Assembly: GCA_019055375.1 (NCBI GenBank) | Contig: JAHQIW010004522.1 | Span: 62,001 to 126,000 of the forward strand | Reading direction: 5' to 3' | DNA from: Parelaphostrongylus tenuis | Taxonomy: Eukaryota > Nematoda > Chromadorea > Rhabditida > Metastrongylidae | Length of the DNA stretch: 64,000 nucleotides | Shown: piece after piece, positions 49,001 to 58,000 of the stretch | How positions within the stretch are numbered: position 1 is the stretch's first letter | Layout of the letters: each line of letters begins with the position of its first letter | Program-made: the position numbers and the translations under genes | Notes under the pieces: model-generated | The model's input: the letters and a program-made list of their open reading frames with translations, nothing else | The model's database searches: none | Told to the model about the DNA's origin: nothing

Positions 49001-52000
49001 GTGTCGTACAATGAGCATTTTCTTGCCAGCATTTTAGTATACAACTTTCCTATACATGCTCTAAGATGGAGCTGTCTTGGGAACAAGTTCACTTGCTACT
49101 CGTGCACGAATGGCGCATAGGGGAAAATGCCTGTGAGGTGGCGCGCAGGATTAATGGAGCTTTCTGTGGACGGTCCCAGCGCGACTGATTCTCCAGAGTG
49201 TTTACTCCAGCTTTGAATTTCGCGAATCACTTACTAGTCGTCCTTTCTGCAACCGTATTATTGCCCCAAGATCTATTAATCCTGCGCGGCGTCCCTCTAG
49301 CATTTTCCCCTGTGCGCCATTCGTGAGTGGTAGCAAGCGAATTTGTCTCCAAGACAGCTCCATCTTGAAGCGAGTATTGGCAAGTTCTATACCAAGAGGT
49401 ACACAAGAAAATGCGCATACTTGAACGATACCGGAATCATATAATTTTAATTACTTCCGGTTACCCAATAATGTGGAGTGCTTGTGCAAAAACGTTTGCG
49501 TCAGCCGGGATTCGAACCTAGATCTCACCCTTTCCGGCTGACGCAAACGTTTTTGCACAGCACTCCACACTATTGGGTATACTATAACATCATACCACTG
49601 CAAGTGGCAGTCAAATAAAAGGTATTCTGACTGATTATCAATATCCAATGTCTGTGAACACAAGTGGATTCAGTGCCGGTAGCGGCTGTCCCGCCGGACC
49701 GTCGACGGTTGGCTGTTGGCAGACAACGCGTTATAGTGTAAATAAGAGTGCTGTGCTAAACGAGCGTCCGTGGTGCAACGGTTAGCATACGCTCCCGGAA
49801 AGAGTGAGATCTGGGTTCGAATCCCGGCTGACACAAACGTTTTTGCACAGCACTCCACATTATTGGGTATACTGTAACATCATATCCACTGCAAGTGGCA
49901 GTCAAATAAAAAGAATTCTGACTGGTTACTTCCGGTTAGTAAATTTGTTGTTTAATGCTATGGTGCCAAATTTTTGGAATGGCCTAATAATATTGATATT
50001 TTTTTTACCATGAAAGGTACGAATAGTGAAACGTGACGAGACCCTCGGTGCTACTATCAGATGTGACAATGGGAAGATACATATAGCTCGTCTAATTGTT
50101 GGTGGCGTTGCGGCTCGGAGTGGATGCATTCAGGCTGGTGTTCTGTTAATTTCGCTCTGCTTGTATTTTAGGAATTGATTTGATCCTATCAGCAGTTTGA
50201 TATTGTCTACTATTACTTAGTTACTCAAGCAGTAGCGATGTTACAACTACATATCGAAGGTTGCTGAGTAGTGATATGCAAAACGTTCGATTCCTAAGTG
50301 AGAGTTGAACCTAGCGTCTTACCCATATGATGGGCGCGTACACTACCACTTCACCACCGGGTCCATCGCTCTGCTACTATCATTTCTTCAACAAGGCATC
50401 GCATTTGTCTGACAACTAACTGTTGGCGGGTTACGACGACCTTATATCGAAGAAAGAGTAGTAGCATAGCGGTGGCCTTTGTGGCGTAGTGGTAGCATGT
50501 GCTACTTCGGTATAGGTGAAACGCGAGTTCAACATCCGTCTGTGATCCGTTTTATCATGTCACTTAGCGCTCTTGGATATCTATCAGCTGCAGCGGTTTT
50601 GTAGGAAGGAGATCGTATTTTGGAAGTGAATGGTATACCTATCGGCGATCTTCTCTGTAGACGATGTCGCACGTATTCTGAATCGTGTAGATTGTGGTAC
50701 GGTTACACTAAAGCTCGTTCCGGCCGACTTACCTTATTCTCCGACTAATGACGTGTCACACGTTTATTTACGTGCACAGGTTGGTTTTCTATCTTTAGAA
50801 TTGTTTTCACAAGTATTTTACATAGAGCGTTACTCTCAAAAATGTTACCCATCTAATTTCAGTGTGAATTAAGCTTCTAATTTTGACCCATATCTATCTC
50901 TTCAGTGTTTTATATACTACCTATTCTTTTTTTATGGTAGGTATGATGTCAGAAACAACACATAGAATGCTAAAATACGGACAAACCAGGTGCCTCAGCT
51001 GGGCTTCTAACCCTCATCACCCTTTTCAGGGGTCCGCTTTGGCTATTTCACCACCAAGGCCCTTACTTTGTCTTCCCAACCAATCTTTCTTCACGATTTA
51101 CACTGAAGCTTCACGTCGCTCAAATAACACTGTAGAGGTATAGTGACCCGGGCTACGAAGCTGTGCCTCGTCCGCTATACTCAGCAGATCTCTTGCCTAA
51201 GCGAGTGCCACTTTTTCAAGAGTCTCGACAATCAGGTTTAGCAGCTAAACGTTAACTTTTTTGCCAACCACACTTCTGTCGCCAAGTAGTGATAACAGAA
51301 CAGGAGTTCTAATAAAACAATAGTTAATGCGCGCCTCTGAAAAGGTTGAGATGCGGGTTCGATACCCGTTCGAGATTCAAGCTTTGCATATAACTCAACA
51401 TAATTCGGTTTTTATATGTAATACCTTATGTTAATTATATAGTCTTGGCCTCTTCGTGTACGAATTATGCTTCTGGAAATATTGCCAAAGGCAAAAAATT
51501 TGTCAATGGTTTCATCATCTTCGGTGGAACACAAAGTTCCATGGAACCCCAAGAGCAACTTGTTCTTTGTTGAGCAAAAACAGGAGGCTCTTATGGTTTT
51601 GATTCTGATTGGAGAAATTCATTGTGGGATGAGATGGGACATCTCAACCCTTTTCGGGATCGTAGACCCACGCCTTCTCCATTTCTAGTCTGACAACTCT
51701 GGACGATCTGCTTCACCTCCTCTGCGTCTCTAACCCCCAAGCGGTGACACTGTTATACATAGCAGCTATGCCGTTGTCAGACACAACACGCTGGGGGTTA
51801 GAGATGCAGTGCAGGTGGAGCAGACCGCCCATGACTTTCCAGTAGAGGTGCGTTGGTCGTGGGTCAACGGTCTCAAAATGGTCAAGGGGACAGGTTGGAA
51901 TTCTGGATTGTTTTCCAAATAATCGGTACATTGGTGTTGATTATATAGCTCCAGTTACTAAAATGTCTCTTGTCTCGAAAAAAAGCTCCACTTCAGAATT

Positions 52001-55000
52001 TCTAAGACTCTATATCTGTCCTCAAAAAGTAGACTCTTACCATATAAGTGTTTTTTTTTGTGTTTCTTGCTAGTTCTGTGTATATCCTCTTGTATTTCGT
52101 CTCTAGTTTCCCGTTATAGTATGACTACAATGGAAGAGATGATGTCAGACATCCATGCCCAGAGGTCGCCCTTTCATTCAGCAAAGGAGATATTCTAGAA
52201 CTACTCGTATGTAATGATGATCACTGGTGGCAGGTGAATGTCTAGCTTGACCCTTTGCGGTAAGCAGTTGATCAATTTTCGCAGGCAACGCGCAATTTTT
52301 GTAATTTAATAAGAATTTTTTCTTCGTTTCGGAAAAAATTTTAGGTTTTCCATGTTACTTTGGTGCTTCATAACTTTCTCTACACGTTCATATACTTTTC
52401 GTGCATAGTATAACTGTATGCGTAATCTGTTATTTTCGCTCCTATAGCGCATAATGAAGACTGTGCAAAAAAAAAAAAAAACCACTGACCGTGTCAGTTT
52501 TCGAAAATAACAGAGATTTGTACTTTAGAATGAGTGTTATTCTCGTTCAGTCCTTGTGGAGAGTTTGTGCCTAATCAGTCGGAAATCACTTATTACACGC
52601 GATTGCGGCGTTATGAAATTGCAAACAAACCAATGATGTAGGGTGTGTGCAAAAACGGTTGCGTCTGCCGGGATTTGAATCCAGATTTTCTCTTTTCTGG
52701 ATGTGCCCAATCAGTTTCAATTCAATAAATCCGTCGACGTGTCCCTATCAAATTTTTTTTCATAATTCGATTCAGCGCTCACTATCTATAATCTACAACA
52801 TACTCTCTATAATGTTTTCTAGAAAAAAATTAATAAAAAAGATACGTTCAAAATTGATGGACCACAACTGTTCACTAGCTTTGTCTAGTCTAATGAATAG
52901 CGATATATAGACGTTGGCTGTGCAAATAAGCCACTGCGAGCGTGAAGAATAGCTTTGTCATCACTGCCACGTTTCACTAAGAAGGCTTTTTGGAAACTAA
53001 GCATGGTTTTGAAATCGCCGAGATTTGAGCTTTGAACGACTGATAAAATTATAATAAGAAAAAAATCCCTCAGCGAGAGTTTCTCAGTGCGCTGTAGCAT
53101 TTAAAAGAGTGTGACGTTTTACTTTCGGTCGCATTTCTTTTGCACGACTGTCGTCTGTGCTTGACTTTTCTTGTAATCTTAGCACTCATTCGATAGCTTA
53201 GATCTCGATGATTTTGAAGGTGAATGGTATTTGGAGAGGTTTCCACAGAGCGTTATAGGAGCGAAAAGAAGCTTACGTTTCACTCTTGAGTTTTATGTCC
53301 ATGTATGACCTTATACATACCAAAAGGTAGGGTGGGGAGGGGAGTATATAGGAAAATCGTGGAATCTTATAGTGACACGAAACTCCTGACAATTTTCAGT
53401 AGAGAGAAGAACCCTCATCAAATAACGAAAGTTGCGCTCGCGTTATGATCAACTGCGGTTCTCAAAGGGTAAATCTTGTGAGTTGTTTTCTACTCTTTCA
53501 AATCTACTAATTGAAGGCTCGATGTATTGGTAACGGTGCATTCGCCAACTGTGAGGATATCAAAAGGTTAGAGGTTATTCAAGTCTCACGAGTTCCACTC
53601 CTTGTCTTGGAACTTTGTGGAACACAGATAGCTTAACATCCTATTGAATATTTCTTCCAGCATCATCACGAATAGGTCTTATCCCATCTGAAGCTCTTCA
53701 GTTGTTGAAAAGCACGGCGGAAAACGATCATAGAGGTGATGGGAAAGGGTCAATTCGCTCGGGAGGTAGCCAAGAAGTAGGGTTTTTTTTCGCAATATCT
53801 CCTTGTTATCTAATTTCTGTCATAGTAGAACTGCCCAAGGTCAAGAAGCTCAATTCTTTCCCTAGTCTTCCGTTGTACCAGCGCTCTTGTTGCTCTATCT
53901 GAATTCTTTCTCTTTAACTGCTTGCTATCATGAAGTAGACATCTAATAGTATCGAGTGATATGCAAAGCAGTTGACCCCAGGCGGGAGGTTGAATTCGCG
54001 TTTCATCGATGATGTGGACTTGTGCAACCACTGCACCACCGACAACACCGTTTCGCTACACTCTTTCTTCGACAGCTATCAGCTCAACTGGGTTTGAAGC
54101 CGACATGGTCTTACCTGGCCAAACCCGTTAAAGATTTGTAGACAGCTACGATAGAATATGTCGAAGAAAAAGTGGTAGCAAAAGGGTGGACTTGGTGGTG
54201 CAGTGGTAGCACGTGCCCCGGAATGGATAAAACGCGGGTTTATCTGCCTCTTGGGTTGACTAAATACTTTGGATACTTTTGTTGGTGTTCCCCCGCTGCT
54301 TCGTAATCCTTTACCTTTTGGTAATGAAGTTGAATGGACTTGATTTCGCCATAAAGATTTGTTTATTATAGACGGAGTTGATCTACGAGTCCGTTTGCCG
54401 TATGACACTGCGTGATGGTTTCTCAAGGACTATTGTTCTTGTGGGATCGCCTGGTGTAGGAAGGTAGGGTCAATTTCGTTATTGGTGAGTGCCACTAGCC
54501 GCTGCCACGAGCCTCTTAAGAAGTCGATTATTTCATCATTCTTTTGAAACTTAATTTATGCACACTCCTTTAATTTATAATCTCTTCAAACGCTTAAGGG
54601 ACGGTGTGTACCGTTTTCGGTACATGATTACCTAAAGGCCTTTTTTGTTGGAGAAAGATTTCTCGCCAGACTTTTACTACTTATTCAAAGCTAGAAAACT
54701 GACGATTCGAAAATCAGCTGATTTTTGAAAAGTATTTCAAAGTGCTCTATAATAGAGACAAAAATATTGCATTTCATTTCGATCTTCTTCGCACGTCAAA
54801 GTTACAAATGCACCGAGCGTGAGGTGATGTGTGGAAAACTATGGAGCAAACTAGAAAGAGAATCATGAACCTTTTTTCTTTGAGGCAGAGAAAAATCTCG
54901 AACTAAATAGTGCAATTCGAGCCGCGCTCGGCGATTTAAAACCGTCTCTAGAGGGTTAAAGATGAAGCCGAAATAACCTAGTCCATCTCATAACTTCTAC

Positions 55001-58000
55001 CGCTTGACTTGCCCATAAATTCTGTCTTAAGCTTCCTCATACTTCCAAGTTATATAGTCCACACATATGTTCCATCGGAGTGCTGCTATTTGATTTTGGT
55101 ACTGCAAAAATCTAATTTGCTTATCTTAATTTGCGTATGTCAATATTCGTGAAATTCTGGTATTTTATGAGGAGTTATGTTTGGAGTCTTGCTAAGAGCG
55201 GAACTCTAATCAATGATATCGTTTCTTCTTAAAACGTACTCATTGTTAGGTTGGCATTTCCTTTAGGAAGCCACTCTATCATTGTCTTACGGTTTTTTTT
55301 TTGTTATTACCACGAATTTTATGATATTAATTCGTTTCATAAGTTTTGACAATAGAACAATAAGCACCAAATTTTGTTAACTAGAAGTTTTGAAATTGTC
55401 TAACTTTAGTATAGTTTAATTGAGCATTTTCTTGCGATCATTTTAGTATACAACTGGCCTATACTTGCTCTGAGATCGAGCTGTCTTGGGAGCAAATCCG
55501 CTTGATACTCATGCGCGAATGGCGCGTGAGTGAAAGTGCTAGTGAACCGAATCGCAAGCTTAGTGGAGCCTACTGTGGACTGCCTGAGCGCGACTGATCC
55601 TCCAGACTGTTCTTTTCCTCCTTTGAACTTCGCGAACCTCTTCCTAGCCGTCCTTTCTGCAACCGTACCATCGCCTCAAGCTTCATTAATCGGTTTACCT
55701 CCACGGACCCATGCTGGTGGATACGCCCAGCGTGGGTCAGCGGCAAATATAGGCCAGTTGTATACCAAAATGCTCACAAGAAAGTGCGCAATTGAACCAA
55801 ACCAAATGCAATTTTGCCATTTCTCGTTAATAAATTTGGTGTTGATTGCTCTAGTATATTGTTCTACAAAGCGATCTAATGCACACGTCTCTTGTTGTAT
55901 TAAGGAATGAGTTGAAGAGACGCCTCCTGACGCGTTTTCCTCATCGTTTTAGTACAACGGTTCCACATACGACACGGTTGAAGAGGTAAGCGCTTCCTAA
56001 GTGTTCAGTGGTATGAATAAATGGTAGCAGAGCGGTGACCTCGGTAGCGTAGTGGTAGCAAGAACCTCCTGGTATGAGTGAAACGCGGGGTCAACCCCAG
56101 CCTGGAGTCAGAAGTTTTGCATATCACTGAAGGTTCTAGTAGCAGTAAATTAAAAAGGAATGCCTACTTGTACTTCTGAAGGCTTGCAAACGCTTTGCTA
56201 TCGATAGAACATGTTTAAGTTCTCAAAAAAGCTTCTATGTTGAGGAAGAAAAGAATCACTCTGGTATTAGAAAGGATTTAGTCATTTTGCTCTGCTACTT
56301 CTTATTTATTCTCTTTTTTCTTGTAGACTTTAATGCTTGAAGGTTCTGTTGTTGTGTAGGTTATATGTGTAGCATTAATAGATCTTCATATGTGAAACTC
56401 AGAATTCTGAGCTAGGCTGCAAGGAACTTCTCCACAGTTGGCACAAAAGGGGGTAAACTTGGATCAAAAGCGATTTTTCCATTCTAGGATCGGCTAGCGG
56501 ATTTGTATTTTGCGTCCTGCTAAGTGCGTAATATCATAGGAAGATTGAAATGTGGAAAGGGGAGCATGTGACGCAGTGATCAGGATGCATTGGTACGTGG
56601 TCAAATGGTTCGTCTCCACGCTCGAGACTCACCAAGCCTTCGGTCCTTCCGGGGTCGGCGACATGGTATCAGCCTTGTCTAGAAGGATACCAGCACTGAC
56701 TTGATACATCGGCAGGCCTCTTAATACGTGCATTGGATTCGCCTAAAATGATGCTCAATGAAGGCATGACGAGATTCCCTCGGGGATCAATCAACGTTGA
56801 GAGCTGTATCCTCAATCCTATATCCTGCTATGAAATGCCCAATTCTAGTCACTTCCACGTTGCAGCATCTGGTTGTCATCTTTGGGTAGTGTTTTTTACA
56901 GTAAAAATAGAGAACATATCGCAAAAATTATGACCTTCTTATGCACCTAGGAGGAACAGAACTCAGTGAGAAGTGGATGCACTCACGTAGAAAGGTTGTT
57001 GACTTCACTATGGATTGATCGGAGTACACCTAGTACAAATAATATATATTATGCTGTCAGAATCACCATAATTCTTATAGTATCTATAATTCTGTTGCCT
57101 CTTATTTAGAGCTAGCGAAGTCGAGGGTGTGGATTACTACTTCGTTGAGAGATCTGTCATGGAGAGAATGATATATTCTGGGCAGATGCTGGAATTCGGA
57201 GAATACAAAGGTGTGTCGTAGCAAACTTTTTTTTTTTGGAAAAATTACTAAGGTTGTACTCCTCACATGTATGCACAGATCTTTTTGTAGGGAACTTATA
57301 TGGCACGGCTCTATGCTCAGTTCGTGGGGCAAAGAAGGTCGGTACTCCCCTGATCACTCCTCACCCATTGGCTCTGCAAATTCTACGCACTCCTGAGTTT
57401 ATGCCTTTTATCGTTTTTATAAAACCACCGGATGCAGCGACTTTTAAGGTTGGTGTAAGAGTATGTGCGGATCAAAACGTTGATTTTATATTATGGTAGA
57501 TATATAAAATTTTTGTCAGGTACTAGTTTTGTATTTCCCTCGTTCGAGGCTCACCAAGCTTGCCGTCCTTCCAAGGGTGACAAGTTTGCACCAGACTTAT
57601 CAGGGAGGCTATCAGTACTGACCTGATCTACAGTAGACCACCGCGAGTCATTGTACAAGTCAAGTATGCGTTCAATCACCTCTGACGATGCCTGAGGATG
57701 ACTCATCCTTTAGAAAATGATCATCCTAAGAACTTCTTCTTTATCCTTTCCAATATGAGGAAATGGAAGTATGCGTTTATTAATATTTTTTTTTCTCGCG
57801 GTCAACAAACATCATGTGCTGAGATATGTTGGCCAATTTGAAAACAGCCCAGTTTTGGACGGGATCACTCCTAAGACATCTCACTATCGCGGATATGTTA
57901 ATTAATTTGCAGTTTCAGCTTGACAAGTTTACCAATATGTTCTCCTTAGACCATTCATGTTAAATGGTAATTGCTCATAACTCCGATATTGTTGAAGTGC

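Noticed and set aside
49775..49845. tRNA gene with box A and box B
   Set aside because: The acceptor stem does not pair, and the unit is part of a bounded insertion with a 13-bp target duplication.
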